The notes: generated from the letters alone by a model not told the origin. DNA of 64,000 nt from Streptomyces anulatus (GCF_000721175.1 NZ_JOEZ01000034.1:1-64000), one strand, 5' to 3'; positions 16,194 to 25,581 are shown, numbered from the stretch's first letter. A program made the numbers and translations.

Positions 16194-18602
16194 TCAGGAC
16201 AGCCGCACCTTGATCGTCTGCGTCGCCCCGCGCGTCCCGGACAGGTCGCCGAAGAGGAGGCGCAGCGACGCCCCCGTGGTCGCCGACGTCACCGTCGCCG
16301 GCTTCGACACGACCGAGGCGACGGCCCGGTTCCAGGTGAGGCTCAGGCTGGTGCGCATCCGCATCGGATCGCTCACGCACACCGTCGCCGTCCCGTCGGG
16401 GTGCTCGGTGACCATCACGGAGCACGGGGCGTCCGCCACCAGCGGCCCGACGCTCCCGCCGAACCAGAAGTTGACGGCCGTCAGCCCGAGCGGGTCCACC
16501 GCCACCCCCTGCTGATCGTCCGTGTTGGCGAGCACCCGCAGCCAGCCGCTGTCCGCCGCCCGCGCCGCCGTGCGCTGTTCGGACGCGCCCGGCAGCAGCT
16601 GGTACGCGTACGTGGCGTCCGACGGGTCCTGGCCGTGGTCGAACCAGAGGGTGAGGTATTTCCGGGAGACCGGATCCGTGGAGCCCGCGGCGTTGACGTC
16701 GCGCCAGCGTCCCGTCCGGTTCTCCCGCAGAGCCTTCACGGTGGCGCCGCCCGGGAAGACGTAACCGCCGTGCCCGGCGAGGTGCGCCCAGGACGTTCCG
16801 GTGAGTGTCGCCGACCACGGCAGCGTGAGGGGTTTGACCGAGCCGTCGACGGTGAACGGGGCGTTGCCCGTCGGCCCGAGGTTGCGGTTGTCGACGGTGG
16901 TCTCCACGGCCGCGCCGTCGCGGCCGTGGATCCCGGCGCCCAGGCACACGATCGTGTCGTCGAGGAAGAACCACGACTTCTTCGCCATCAGCGTGCTGGA
17001 AAGACCCTTGAGGTACTGCCCCACGGCGGCGCGCTTCTTGTCGGTGACCCCGCCGACCCAGTTCACGTCGGGGAGCGAAACGCCCCAGTCGCCGCCCGCC
17101 CCGTCGGCGAGCACCTTGCGCGAGGCCGTGGTGCCGGGCAGCCGGTACGGATCGACGGTGGGCCAGAACGCGTCGCTGTACTGGCCGTTGGCGAAGGTGT
17201 CACCCCACCAATGGAGCATCCCCGACCCGGTGTGCCAGCCGCGCAGGTTCTCGCCGTTTCCGGTCTCGTAATAGGTGATCCGCCGATCCGCCATGCTCAG
17301 CGACGCCGCCCAGCCCGGACGGCGATGCGTGGCCCGTGCCATGTCGGGGAAGAGCCGGTGGCCGTCGGGCTCGGGCAGCGCGGTGAGGGAGGTGTCATCC
17401 AGGACGTCCTTGATCCGGGCCAGTGCGGTGAGCCCGAGCGAGGGGTTGCTCAGCGGCGGGCTGTAGTAGTCGCGCTGCGCCCAGCCCTTGACGAGCGCCC
17501 GCCACCGCGCGTTCTCGGCGGCCGGCGCGCCCCGTCCCAGCAGCACGATCGACGCGAGGATCGGATGTCCGCGCCGGTGGTCGTCGGACCCGCCGCGGCT
17601 GATGGCACGCCCCGCGACGGCGTCCATGACGAGGCCGTTGAAGAGGAACGGGGCCCAGGCGTTCTCCACCGCGTCGAACACCACCTGCCGTTTCGGATCG
17701 GTGACCTCCCACGTGGTCTCCTTCAGCAGCGCGAACAGCAGCCCGAGACCGCCGAGCATCACCGACCCGTAACTGCCGGTGTAGGGCACGGTGGTGTGCT
17801 GGATGAACGAGCCGTCGGCGTACAGCCCGTCGCCCTTGGTCACCAGCGGGAAGACGGGGGAGAGGGCGTCCCGGGCCAGCTCGATCTTCGCCGCGCTCCC
17901 TCCGACGACCCCGCGCAGGGCCAGCACCCGGCACAGGTCGACCCGGTTCGCCCCGGTGCTGGTCCCGGTGTACGAGGCGACCGCGGAGTCCGGTACGAAG
18001 TGGTCGACGGCGGCGCAGTAGCGCGCGAGCCGCTCCGGGGTGAGGGCGTCGTACATCAGCACACACACGTCCAGCAGGGCCTGCGGCGCGCCGATCTGCC
18101 AGCTGTACCAGTTGCCGTACCGGGTCTGCCCGTCGTTGTAGACCTGGCTGCTCAGGTGTTCCAGGCCGGTGAGCACCGCGTCGCGCAGTCCGGTGTTCCC
18201 GGTCAGGCCGGTGCCTTGCTGGCGGTAGGCCTGGGCCATGGTGTTCAGGCGGACGAAACTGTCGGCCATCCGCCCCGAGAAGACGTACGACTCGGGGTCC
18301 GTGTCCGGGTCCGGATCCGCGAACACGGCGTCGGGCCAGAGCGAGCCCTCCGCCGGAGCCATGGACTCCAGCCACTGCGAGGCCTTCGCACCGAGATCGG
18401 CCAGCCGGCTCCGGAAGGGCTCGGCGGTCGGGCTGAACCCCTCGCCGAGGATCAGCGTGCTCCAGGTGGTGCGGAGCGCGGAGTACGGATCGTCCGCGGC
18501 GGAGGCTGCGCCCGGCGCGGCGAGCATCATGGCGCCGCCGCCCGCGGCGGCGAGCGCCGCGGAGGTGGCCAGGAAGGTACGGCGGGACCAGGCAGAAGTC
18601 AT
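16194..18602 (-). CDS. polysaccharide lyase family 8 (hyaluronate/chondroitin/xanthan lyase type)
   Basis: 802 residues. A Tat signal peptide opens it: SRRTFLATSAALAAAGGGAM, cleaved after about residue 35. The alpha-toroid domain (about 40-400) carries an aromatic patch NWYSWQIG (164-171) and the catalytic Asn, His and Tyr in TGANRVDL (N219), SFIQHTTVPY (H269) and GSYG (Y278). The N-to-H spacing of 50 and H-to-Y spacing of 9 equal those of pneumococcal hyaluronate lyase (N349/H399/Y408). Arginines in GRAISRGGSD follow, then beta-sandwich domains. It cleaves uronic-acid polysaccharides by beta-elimination outside the cell. A 15-bp operator-like site lies 142 nt upstream and is shared with the adjacent regulator and importer. 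Confidence 0.9.
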   Translation of the reverse strand: MTSAWSRRTFLATSAALAAAGGGAMMLAAPGAASAADDPYSALRTTWSTLILGEGFSPTAEPFRSRLADLGAKASQWLESMAPAEGSLWPDAVFADPDPDTDPESYVFSGRMADSFVRLNTMAQAYRQQGTGLTGNTGLRDAVLTGLEHLSSQVYNDGQTRYGNWYSWQIGAPQALLDVCVLMYDALTPERLARYCAAVDHFVPDSAVASYTGTSTGANRVDLCRVLALRGVVGGSAAKIELARDALSPVFPLVTKGDGLYADGSFIQHTTVPYTGSYGSVMLGGLGLLFALLKETTWEVTDPKRQVVFDAVENAWAPFLFNGLVMDAVAGRAISRGGSDDHRRGHPILASIVLLGRGAPAAENARWRALVKGWAQRDYYSPPLSNPSLGLTALARIKDVLDDTSLTALPEPDGHRLFPDMARATHRRPGWAASLSMADRRITYYETGNGENLRGWHTGSGMLHWWGDTFANGQYSDAFWPTVDPYRLPGTTASRKVLADGAGGDWGVSLPDVNWVGGVTDKKRAAVGQYLKGLSSTLMAKKSWFFLDDTIVCLGAGIHGRDGAAVETTVDNRNLGPTGNAPFTVDGSVKPLTLPWSATLTGTSWAHLAGHGGYVFPGGATVKALRENRTGRWRDVNAAGSTDPVSRKYLTLWFDHGQDPSDATYAYQLLPGASEQRTAARAADSGWLRVLANTDDQQGVAVDPLGLTAVNFWFGGSVGPLVADAPCSVMVTEHPDGTATVCVSDPMRMRTSLSLTWNRAVASVVSKPATVTSATTGASLRLLFGDLSGTRGATQTIKVRLS

Positions 18603-18744
18603 GGGAGAGCTCCGGGTCGGTGACGTGTCTCCGGCGGGAACCCGGCGCGCGGGGCGCTGAACTGAACCCGGGATCCGACTGTTCTGAGCGGGCGGGCACT
18701 TTCTAGCAGTCGCCAGACGGCTCGCTCAATAACTTTGGCCGAAT

Positions 18745-18759
18745 TGATCGTATCGATCG
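18745..18759. promoter_or_regulatory. operator-like site A (lyase side)
   Basis: TGATCG-TAT-CGATCG, an inverted repeat GATCG/CGATC around TAT. It matches site B (12 of 15 bases) before the importer and the site before the regulator (12 of 15). It is a candidate binding site of the regulator at 18907. Confidence 0.55.
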
Positions 18760-18832
18760 TTTCTTGGGGTAGGTAAGGCGCCGCCGGGTACGAACCGGCG
18801 TGCGCCCGTCGCACCGGGGCAAAACCCTGCTC

Positions 18833-18847
18833 GGATCGTTTCGAGCG
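18833..18847. promoter_or_regulatory. operator-like site before the regulator gene
   Basis: GGATCG-TTT-CGAGCG, 60 nt before the regulator start. It keeps the ATCG-N3-CGA core of sites A and B. A further GCGATCGATATGG lies directly after it. This suggests autoregulation. Confidence 0.45.
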
Positions 18848-18906
18848 GATGCGATCGATATGGTTGAGGCAGGCAGGCCCGGCTGTCTCCGAGTCCAGGG
18901 GGATCC

Positions 18907-20049
18907 ATGCGACTGCACGTCGATCAGCGCCACGAGCGGGTGCTCGAGCTCGTCCGCGAGCGTGGGAGCCTGCGCGTCGCGGAACTCGCCGAGGAACTCG
19001 GCATGTCCGCCGTCACCCTGCGCCGGGACGTCGAGGCGCTGGCCGCCCAGGGTCTGGTGGAGCGGCTGCACGGCGCGGTGGTGTGGCCTTCCGGGCAGTC
19101 CCGGCCGGCCCCGGCCGCCGCGCCCGCCGCCGAAGGGCTGGTGGTGGGCATGGTGGTGCCGACCACCGAGTACTACTACGCGGACGTCGTGCGCGGCGCC
19201 CGGCAGACCGTCGAGGCCGCGGGCGCCCGGCTGACGATCGGGCTCTCCCGCTACCTGCCCGACGAGGACGCCGCCCAGGCCCGCCGACTGCTGTCCACCG
19301 GCGCCGACGGACTCCTGCTCACGCCGAGCTGGGAGCGCGGCTGCCCGGAGCGGGGCGAGGGGCTGTGGACGGTGGAGCAGGAGACCCCGGTCGTCCTGGT
19401 GGAACGCTCGGCGCCGCTCGGCCATCCGGCGGCGGGCCTGGACCGGGTGCGCTCGGACCATGCGCACGGCGCCGCCGAAGCGGTGGCGCACCTGGCCGGG
19501 CTCGGGCACCGGGCGATCGCGCTCGCCGTGCAGGACAGCCCGACCGCCCCCCGGCTCCGGGTCGGCTACCGGGCCGCCGTGGAGGCGTTGGGGCTCGCCC
19601 CGGTGTCGGCCGCGCCGCTGGACAACGCCGCGTCACGGTCGGAGGCGAAGCGCTTCGAGCGGACGCTGGAGTACCTCTGCGAGGCCGTGGCGAGCGGCAA
19701 CGTGACCGCCGCGATCGTGCACAGCGACGCGGATGCGATCGTCCTCATCCCGCGGCTCCAGGCCCGGGGGGTACGGGTGCCCGAGGACCTCGCGGTGATC
19801 GCGTACGACGACGAGGTCGCCGGACTCGCCGACCTGCCGCTCACCGCCGTGGCCCCGGACAAGCACGCCGTGGGGGCCGCCGCCGCCCGGCTCCTGCTCT
19901 CCCGGCTCGGTGTGGCGGAACCCGGCGCGACGGATGCGGGGGCGGACACGGGCGCGACGGGCCGGGGTCCCGCTGCCCGCCGGCACCTGGACATCCTGCC
20001 CACGCTGCGGATCCGGGTCTCCTGCGGGGCGGCCGCCGCCACTCCCTGA
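18907..20049 (+). CDS. transcriptional regulator, DeoR-type HTH + LacI-type sensor domain
   Basis: 380 residues. The N-terminus is a DeoR HTH: RHERVLELVRERGSLRVAEL, then GMSAVTLRRDVEALAAQGLV and ERLHGAVVW. An Ala/Pro linker (about 65-75) leads into a LacI/periplasmic-binding-like domain starting GLVVGMVVPTTEYYYADVVR. That domain contains VRSDHAHGAAEAVAHLAGLG and ends with PEDLAVIAYDDEVAGLADLP, LTAVAPDKHAVG. The combination is typical of actinobacterial sugar regulators. It lies between the lyase and the ABC importer, and near-identical sites precede all three genes, so it most likely represses them until a sugar derived from the polymer binds. Confidence 0.88.
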   Translation: MRLHVDQRHERVLELVRERGSLRVAELAEELGMSAVTLRRDVEALAAQGLVERLHGAVVWPSGQSRPAPAAAPAAEGLVVGMVVPTTEYYYADVVRGARQTVEAAGARLTIGLSRYLPDEDAAQARRLLSTGADGLLLTPSWERGCPERGEGLWTVEQETPVVLVERSAPLGHPAAGLDRVRSDHAHGAAEAVAHLAGLGHRAIALAVQDSPTAPRLRVGYRAAVEALGLAPVSAAPLDNAASRSEAKRFERTLEYLCEAVASGNVTAAIVHSDADAIVLIPRLQARGVRVPEDLAVIAYDDEVAGLADLPLTAVAPDKHAVGAAAARLLLSRLGVAEPGATDAGADTGATGRGPAARRHLDILPTLRIRVSCGAAAATP

Positions 20050-20171
20050 CGGGGGAGGAGTCACGCCACCGGTCGCGCCACGAGCCGTGTCCCGGGCCAA
20101 CAGGCCCTGCGGGCACGGCTCTTCGCATGCCCGGGGCCCTGCGGTGCCAGGAGCGGGCTCCGGCCCTCAGA

Positions 20172-20231
20172 TGATCGATTCGATTGATTTGGTCATTTGC
20201 TCTTGACGGCGATCGGTTCTGCGCAAAATGA
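20172..20231 (+). promoter_or_regulatory. operator-like site B and promoter of the importer operon
   Basis: TGATCG-ATT-CGATTG (20172-20186) matches site A. Downstream, TTGACG (20203-20208), 17 nt, AAATGA (20226-20231) forms a good -35/-10 pair about 55 nt before the first gene. An operator just upstream of the -35 can act in repression or activation. Confidence 0.55.
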
Positions 20232-20285
20232 TGTGTGCCGTTCACCTCATCTCCCGCAGTTCGAGGTCCCGTAGGAGCCCGGCCC

Positions 20286-21593
20286 ATGCCCTGTATCGCC
20301 TGCACGTCCCGCCTCGCCCTCGCGGCGTCCGCCGCCTCACTCGCCCTGCTCGTCACCGCCTGCGGCGGCGGATCGGGGTCGGACACCTCGGGCCCCGGCG
20401 GCGGCAAGCCCGTCACCCTCACCTTCTGGTCCGCGGCCGCGGGCGCCAAGGAGACGGCCGACGCGTTCAACAAGACGCAGACCGACATCAAGGTCACGTT
20501 CTCGCTGGTCCCCGCCGGCCCCGAGGGCGTCACCAAGCTGTCCAACGCCGTCAAGGGCGGCAACGCCCCCGACGTGGCCACCATGGACTACTCCGCCCTG
20601 CCCGAGTACGCCAGCGAGGGCAACCTGGAGAACCTCACCCCCAGCTCCGGCGAGCTGGTGAAGAAGGAGTTCCCCGAAGCGGTTCAGTCCCTGGTCAACC
20701 TCGGCGGCTCCACCTGGGCGGTGCCGTTCGACGTCACGCCCATCCAGCTCTTCTACCGCAATCACCTGTTCAGGAAGCACGGCGTCGACGTGCCGACCAC
20801 CTGGGCCGAGTACCGTACGGCCGCCGAGAAGATCCACCGGGCCGACCCCGACGTCACCATCACCAACTTCGGCGGCGGCGACCCCGCCCTGCTCTCCGGC
20901 CTCGCCTGGCAGGCCGGCGCCCAGTGGTACGGCACCGAGGGCGACGCCTGGAAGGTGAACATCGACGACCCGGCCTCCCGCAAGGTCGCCGCCTACTGGG
21001 ACGGCCTCCTCGCGGACGGCCTCGCCTCCAAGACACCGCTCTGGGGCGAGGGTGAGGCCAAGGAGCGCTCCACCGGCAAGGTCGCCACCGTCATCGGCGC
21101 CGCCTGGAGCGCCGGGACCTTCCCCGTCAGTTACCCCGACAGCAAGGGCAAGTGGGGCATAGCCCCCCTGCCCACCTGGGACGGCAGGCCGAGCACCGGC
21201 ATGTACGGCGGAACCTCCTACATCGTGCCCAAGGGCAGCGAACACACCGAGGCAGCGGCCGAGTTCATCAAATGGGTCACCACCGACCCCGCGGCCATGA
21301 CCGCCCGCCTCAGCTCCCTCAAGACCCCCAGCAGCGCCCTGCCCGCCAACGAGGGCATGCGCGCCGCGGCGGCGAAGGAGTTCGACACCTCCTACTTCGC
21401 CGGCCAGGACGTGTACGCCGTCGCCGGCGAGGCCGCCGACACCATCGTGCCCGGCTGGACCTGGGGCCCGGTGCAGCAGCAGGTCACCTCGGCACAGATG
21501 GCCGCGGGAGGCGACCACACGAAGATGCTGAGCTCCGGTCAGGCGAAGGGGGAGACGGCGGTCACCGACCGCGGCCTGAAGCTCGCCGAGTAG
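20286..21593 (+). CDS. sugar ABC transporter substrate-binding lipoprotein
   Basis: 435 residues. The lipoprotein signal ends with a lipobox (LLVTAC, lipidated Cys), followed by GGGSGSDTSGPGGG. The rest is a type 1 extracellular binding fold: VTLTFWSAAAGAKETADAFN, GNAPDVATMDYSALPEYASE and YGGTSYIVPKGSEHTEAAAE. ATG 20286 is chosen because GTAGGAG precedes it by about 8 nt and the signal peptide starts there. It is the first gene of a four-gene operon with two permeases and a dehydrogenase. No ATPase is encoded here, so a shared MsiK-type ATPase probably powers the importer. The ligand is likely a lyase-derived oligosaccharide. Confidence 0.88.
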   Translation: MPCIACTSRLALAASAASLALLVTACGGGSGSDTSGPGGGKPVTLTFWSAAAGAKETADAFNKTQTDIKVTFSLVPAGPEGVTKLSNAVKGGNAPDVATMDYSALPEYASEGNLENLTPSSGELVKKEFPEAVQSLVNLGGSTWAVPFDVTPIQLFYRNHLFRKHGVDVPTTWAEYRTAAEKIHRADPDVTITNFGGGDPALLSGLAWQAGAQWYGTEGDAWKVNIDDPASRKVAAYWDGLLADGLASKTPLWGEGEAKERSTGKVATVIGAAWSAGTFPVSYPDSKGKWGIAPLPTWDGRPSTGMYGGTSYIVPKGSEHTEAAAEFIKWVTTDPAAMTARLSSLKTPSSALPANEGMRAAAAKEFDTSYFAGQDVYAVAGEAADTIVPGWTWGPVQQQVTSAQMAAGGDHTKMLSSGQAKGETAVTDRGLKLAE

Positions 21594-21674
21594 CCGCACG
21601 GCTGCCCGGGACACACCGTTCCGGGCGGCCCGTCCTCTCACCTCGTCCAGCCCATCCTGCCGAAGGAGCACCAG

Positions 21675-22676
21675 GTGGCAGCCCCACTCGCCCGGCCGGG
21701 CCAGACCCCGGCACCCCAGGCCGCGCCGCCGCCCGCCGGTCCCGCCGGTCCCGCCGGACCAGGGAAGCCCGGAGCCCCGGGCGGCGCCGGCACACGGCGC
21801 GGACAGCGCCGGGCCGTCGCCCTGTTCACGGTCCCGTTCTTCGCGCTCTTCACCGCCGTCACCGTCCTGCCGATGATCTACGCGGCCTGGATGAGCCTCT
21901 ACCGGGAGGAGTCCTCCGGCCTGGGATTCGGCGGAACCGAGCGTGTCTTCGCCGGGCTCGGCAACTTCACCGAAGCCCTGGGCGACGAGGCGTTCCTCCG
22001 CTCGTTCGGGAACATCGCGCTCTACTGCGCCCTCTACATCCCCGCGATGGCCGGCGGCGCACTCGTCCTGGCCCTGCTCGTCGACTCGACCATGGCCCGG
22101 GCCCGGCGCTTCTTCCAGATCGCCTACTTCCTGCCGCACGCGGTGCCCGGCCTGATCGCCTCGCTGATCTGGCTCTACCTCTACACACCGGGCCTCAGCC
22201 CGATCACCGACGCCCTCGACGCACTCGGCGCCCAGTGGAACTTCTTCGGCCAGGACGAGGCGATCTTCTCGGTCGTCAACATCTCCGCCTGGCAGTGGAC
22301 CGGCTACAACATGATCATTTTCTACGCGGGGCTCCAGGCCGTTCCCCGCGAGGTCCTGGAAGCCGCGACCGTCGACGGAGCCGGAGCCCTGCGCACCGCC
22401 CTCCAGGTCAAGCTCCCGATGATCCGGCCGACCGTCGTCCTGACCCTGCTGTTCACCTGCGTCGGCGCCATCCAGCTCTTCGACGCCCCCAAGCTCGTCC
22501 AACTGCGCGCCAACACGATGGGCGAGGACTGGTCGCCGGCCATGTTCATCTACACCGCGGCCTTCAAGGGCCACGACTACGGCCTGGCCGCCGCGAGCTC
22601 CCTCCTGCTCGCCCTCGTCGCCGGCCTGCTGTCCTTCGTCGTCACCAAGCTCGGCAACCGGTGGAAGGCCTCATGA
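21675..22676 (+). CDS. sugar ABC transporter permease (MalF/UgpA type)
   Basis: 333 residues. After a Pro/Gly/Ala-rich cytoplasmic N-terminus (about 1-45) come six membrane segments. The EAA loop that contacts the ATPase reads VPREVLEAATVDGAGALRTA, then KLPMIRP. GTG 21675 is preceded by AAGGAG. The stop overlaps the next start (ATGA). It forms the importer with the second permease and the upstream lipoprotein. Confidence 0.9.
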   Translation: MAAPLARPGQTPAPQAAPPPAGPAGPAGPGKPGAPGGAGTRRGQRRAVALFTVPFFALFTAVTVLPMIYAAWMSLYREESSGLGFGGTERVFAGLGNFTEALGDEAFLRSFGNIALYCALYIPAMAGGALVLALLVDSTMARARRFFQIAYFLPHAVPGLIASLIWLYLYTPGLSPITDALDALGAQWNFFGQDEAIFSVVNISAWQWTGYNMIIFYAGLQAVPREVLEAATVDGAGALRTALQVKLPMIRPTVVLTLLFTCVGAIQLFDAPKLVQLRANTMGEDWSPAMFIYTAAFKGHDYGLAAASSLLLALVAGLLSFVVTKLGNRWKAS

Positions 22677-23605
22677 GCACCCAGACAGCCACCCCCGACG
22701 CACCGCCCGCCTCCCCGCCCCGCAGCGGGGCCGGCCGCCGTTCCACCCCGACGCGGCCCGCCCGCCGCAGCGGAGGACTCACCTCCCGTGTCATGGTGAA
22801 CGCCGTGCTCGCCGTCGTCGCCGTCTACACGCTGATGCCGCTGACCTGGCTCCTCATCGCCTCCACCAAGAGCTACCGGGACCTGTTCGCCACCAACCCG
22901 TTCAGCCTCGGCGACTTCGCATTCCTGGCGAACCTGAACGCCCTCCTCGCCTACGACGACGGGGTGTTCGTCCGCTGGCTGCTCAACAGCCTCCTGTACA
23001 CCGTCGTCGCCTCCGGGCTCTCCACGCTCATCTCCGTCGCCTGCGGCTACGCCTTCGACAAATACGCCTTCCGCGGCCGGGAGAAGTGGTTCGGGGTCGT
23101 CCTCGCCGGCGTCCTCATCCCCTCGACCGTCGTCCAGCTCCCGCTCTACCTGATGGCCTCCGAACTGGGCCTCGTCAACACCTACTGGGCCGTCCTCATC
23201 CCCAGCCTCGTGAACCCGTTCGGCGTCTACCTCGCCCGCGTCTTCTCCGAGGGGTACGTGCCGGGCGAGGTCCTGGAAGCGGCCCGGATGGACGGGGCGG
23301 GCGAGGTGCGGACCTTCGTGAAGGTCGCCCTGCCGATGCTGGCGCCCGGCTTCGTGACCATCTTCCTGTTCTCCTTCACCGCGAGCTGGAACAACTTCTA
23401 CGGCGCGCTCATGATGCTCAACGACGACCGGCTCTACCCGGTCAACCTGGGCCTCTACATGTGGAACCAGAACGTCTACCAGCAGCCGGAGCTCTACCCG
23501 CTGGTCATCATCGGCTCGCTCGTCGCCGTCGTCCCCCTGATTGTCGCCTTCCTCTGCCTCCAGCGCTTCTGGCGCTCGGGCCTCACTGCAGGAGCCGTCA
23601 AGTGA
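22673..23605 (+). CDS. sugar ABC transporter permease (MalG/UgpE type)
   Basis: 310 residues with a disordered N-terminus (about 1-40) and six membrane segments. The EAA loop reads VPGEVLEAARMDGAGEVRTF, then KVALPML. It overlaps the upstream permease by 4 nt and the downstream dehydrogenase by 4 nt, so all three are translationally coupled. Confidence 0.9.
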   Translation: MSTQTATPDAPPASPPRSGAGRRSTPTRPARRSGGLTSRVMVNAVLAVVAVYTLMPLTWLLIASTKSYRDLFATNPFSLGDFAFLANLNALLAYDDGVFVRWLLNSLLYTVVASGLSTLISVACGYAFDKYAFRGREKWFGVVLAGVLIPSTVVQLPLYLMASELGLVNTYWAVLIPSLVNPFGVYLARVFSEGYVPGEVLEAARMDGAGEVRTFVKVALPMLAPGFVTIFLFSFTASWNNFYGALMMLNDDRLYPVNLGLYMWNQNVYQQPELYPLVIIGSLVAVVPLIVAFLCLQRFWRSGLTAGAVK

Positions 23606-24639
23606 GCCACCCCGCCGCCCCCCAGCGGACCCGCCCCCGCACCGTCCTGGCGATGAGCGGCGAGACCCGTGCGGCGATCCTGGCCCCCGCGGCCCTGGAC
23701 CGGCTCACCCGCGTCGCCGACCTCGTCCCCGGCCTCCTCGTCACCGACTTCGACGCCGACGACCCTGCCCAGCGCAACGGGCTCCATGAGGCCGAGGTCC
23801 TGTTCACCGGCTGGGGCTGCCCGCCCCTGGGCCCGGCGGCCCTGAGCGCCATGCCCCGGCTGCGCGCGGTGATCCATGCCGCCGGCTCCGTCAAGCACCA
23901 CATCACCCAGGAGGTCTGGGACCGTGGCATCGCCGTCAGCACCGCCGCGACGGCCAATGCCCTGCCGGTCGCCGAGTACACGGTCGCGGCGATCCTCTTC
24001 GCCAACAAGAACGTCCTGGAGAGCGCCCGTGTCTACCGAGAGGCCCGCTCCCGGGTGAACCTCCTCGAAAGGTTCCCCGGCGTGGGGAACTACCGCCGCA
24101 CCGTGGGCATCGTCGGCGCCTCCCGCATCGGACGCCGCGTCGTCGAGCTGCTGCGCCCGTACGACCTGCGCGTCCTGGTCCACGACCCGTATCTGGACGA
24201 GGCCGGAGCCCGGACCCTGGGCGTGGAGCGCGCCGGCCTCGACGCCCTGGCGGCGGAGAGCGACGTCGTCAGCATCCACGCCCCCGAACTCCCGTCGACC
24301 CGCCACCTGTTCGACGCCGGGCGCCTCGCCCTCATGCGCGACGGGGCAACCCTCGTCAACACCGCGCGCGGCTCGCTGGTGGACACGGACGCGCTCGTCG
24401 AGGAACTGGCCTCCGGACGCCTGAACGCCGTGCTCGACCACACGGAACCGGAGGTCCTGCCCGCCGACTCACTCCTCTACGACCTGCCGAACGTGCTCCT
24501 CACCCCGCACATCGCCGGGTCCCAGGGCGGCGAACTCCACCGGCTCGCGGACGCCGCCGTCGACGAGCTCGAACGCTACGCGCACGGCCTGCCGTTCGCC
24601 CACGCGGTGGACCCCCGCACCCTGCACCAGCAGGCGTGA
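23602..24639 (+). CDS. D-isomer-specific 2-hydroxyacid dehydrogenase
   Basis: 345 residues. The Rossmann motif is VGIVGASRIGRRVVELL. The catalytic Arg lies in LVNTARGSLVDTDALVEEL, the Glu in DHTEPEVLP and the His in LLTPHIAGSQGGELH. It oxidises or reduces 2-hydroxy/2-keto acids with NAD(P). The GTG at 23602 overlaps the permease stop (GTGA) with GGAG 7 nt upstream. Its place in the importer operon suggests it acts on a sugar acid from the imported product, such as a uronate derivative; this is an inference. Another possible start is ATG 23653. Confidence 0.85.
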   Translation: MSHPAAPQRTRPRTVLAMSGETRAAILAPAALDRLTRVADLVPGLLVTDFDADDPAQRNGLHEAEVLFTGWGCPPLGPAALSAMPRLRAVIHAAGSVKHHITQEVWDRGIAVSTAATANALPVAEYTVAAILFANKNVLESARVYREARSRVNLLERFPGVGNYRRTVGIVGASRIGRRVVELLRPYDLRVLVHDPYLDEAGARTLGVERAGLDALAAESDVVSIHAPELPSTRHLFDAGRLALMRDGATLVNTARGSLVDTDALVEELASGRLNAVLDHTEPEVLPADSLLYDLPNVLLTPHIAGSQGGELHRLADAAVDELERYAHGLPFAHAVDPRTLHQQA

Positions 24640-24686
24640 CCCGTACCCGTACACCGGATCGCCCAGCTCGCCGGGACGGCCCGGGG

Positions 24687-24708
24687 CACGCCGGGGCGCC
24701 CCGGCGTG
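24687..24708. terminator. perfect 22-bp palindrome between convergent genes
   Basis: CACGCCGGGGC followed directly by GCCCCGGCGTG. It sits in the 72-nt gap between the converging dehydrogenase and aldolase genes, so it probably serves as a bidirectional terminator. Confidence 0.6.
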
Positions 24709-24711
24709 ACG

Positions 24712-25581
24712 TCACGCGGCCTGTGCCCGCCCCGGGGGCAGCACCGCGATCATCCGGGCCACCGTACGGGCCATCGCGTCCCGGCCGTCCGCCAGATAGC
24801 GGCGCGGATCCACGCCCCGGTCGTCCTGGGCCAGTCGCTCCCGTATCGCTCTGGTCATCGCGATGTTGAGCGCGGTCCCGATGTTGACCTTGCGGATCCC
24901 GCCGGCCACGGCGTGGGCCAGCTCCTCGTCGGAGGCGCCGGACGAACCGTGCAGCACCAGCGGAACCGGAACGGCCGCACACAGCCTGCCCAGCAGGCCG
25001 TGGTCGATGACGGCGTCCCGTGAGGTCATGGCGTGCGAGGTGCCGACCGCCACGGCCAGCGCGTCGACCCCGGTGGCCGCGACGAACGACCGGGCCTCGT
25101 CGGGATCCGTACGGGCCCCGGGCGCATGGGCGTTGAGCGCCGGCTCCCCGTTCTTCCCGCCGACCTGCCCGAGCTCGGCCTCCAGCCACAGGCCCCGCTC
25201 GTGCGCCCATACGGCGGCGGCGTGGGTGGCCGCGAGGTTCTCCGCGTACGGCAGCCGGGCGGCGTCGAACATCGCCGAACTGAAACCGCAGTCCGCCGCC
25301 CGGTGCAGCAGATCGGTCGACTGCACATGGTCGAGGTGCAGCGATACGGGTACGGCGGCCTGGTCCGCCACCTCCGCCGCGGCGCGCGCGAGCGGCCGCG
25401 GCCGGCCCCGGTGGTAGGCGACCGCGTTCTCGCTGATCTGCAGGATCACCGGCGAACCCGCCGCCTCCGCGCCCTCGGCGATGGCTTCCGCGTGTTCCAG
25501 GGTGATGACGTTGAACGCGGCGACCGCGCGGTGCTGCGCGGCGGCCTCGGCGATCAGATCGCCGGTGGCGGCGATGGGCAT
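24712..25581 (-). CDS. class II ketose-bisphosphate aldolase (KbaY/GatY/FbaA family)
   Basis: 289 residues. The zinc site begins with VSLHLDHVQSTDLLHRA. Further family motifs are GFSSAMFDAARLPYAEN, LEAELGQVGGKNGEP, LAVAVGTSHAM and LVLHGSSGASDEELAHAVAG, then GIRKVNIGTALN. It cleaves a ketose 1,6-bisphosphate, typically tagatose- or fructose-1,6-bisphosphate, to triose phosphates. It lies 52 nt after the SIS isomerase gene on the same strand. Paired with that enzyme it resembles the agaS-kbaY part of an amino-sugar (GalNAc/GlcNAc) pathway. Confidence 0.88.
   Translation of the reverse strand: MPIAATGDLIAEAAAQHRAVAAFNVITLEHAEAIAEGAEAAGSPVILQISENAVAYHRGRPRPLARAAAEVADQAAVPVSLHLDHVQSTDLLHRAADCGFSSAMFDAARLPYAENLAATHAAAVWAHERGLWLEAELGQVGGKNGEPALNAHAPGARTDPDEARSFVAATGVDALAVAVGTSHAMTSRDAVIDHGLLGRLCAAVPVPLVLHGSSGASDEELAHAVAGGIRKVNIGTALNIAMTRAIRERLAQDDRGVDPRRYLADGRDAMARTVARMIAVLPPGRAQAA

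Larger units (their letters stand above)
18603..18906. promoter_or_regulatory. divergent control region of the lyase and the regulator
   Basis: 304 nt without a gene. It holds two operator-like elements, listed separately, and A/T-richer patches near 18722-18775. The divergent arrangement lets one regulator control both promoters. Confidence 0.55.

Noticed and set aside
20337..22574. 745-codon minus-strand frame opposite the ABC transporter genes
   Set aside because: Antisense shadow; the plus strand encodes a recognisable lipoprotein and permease.
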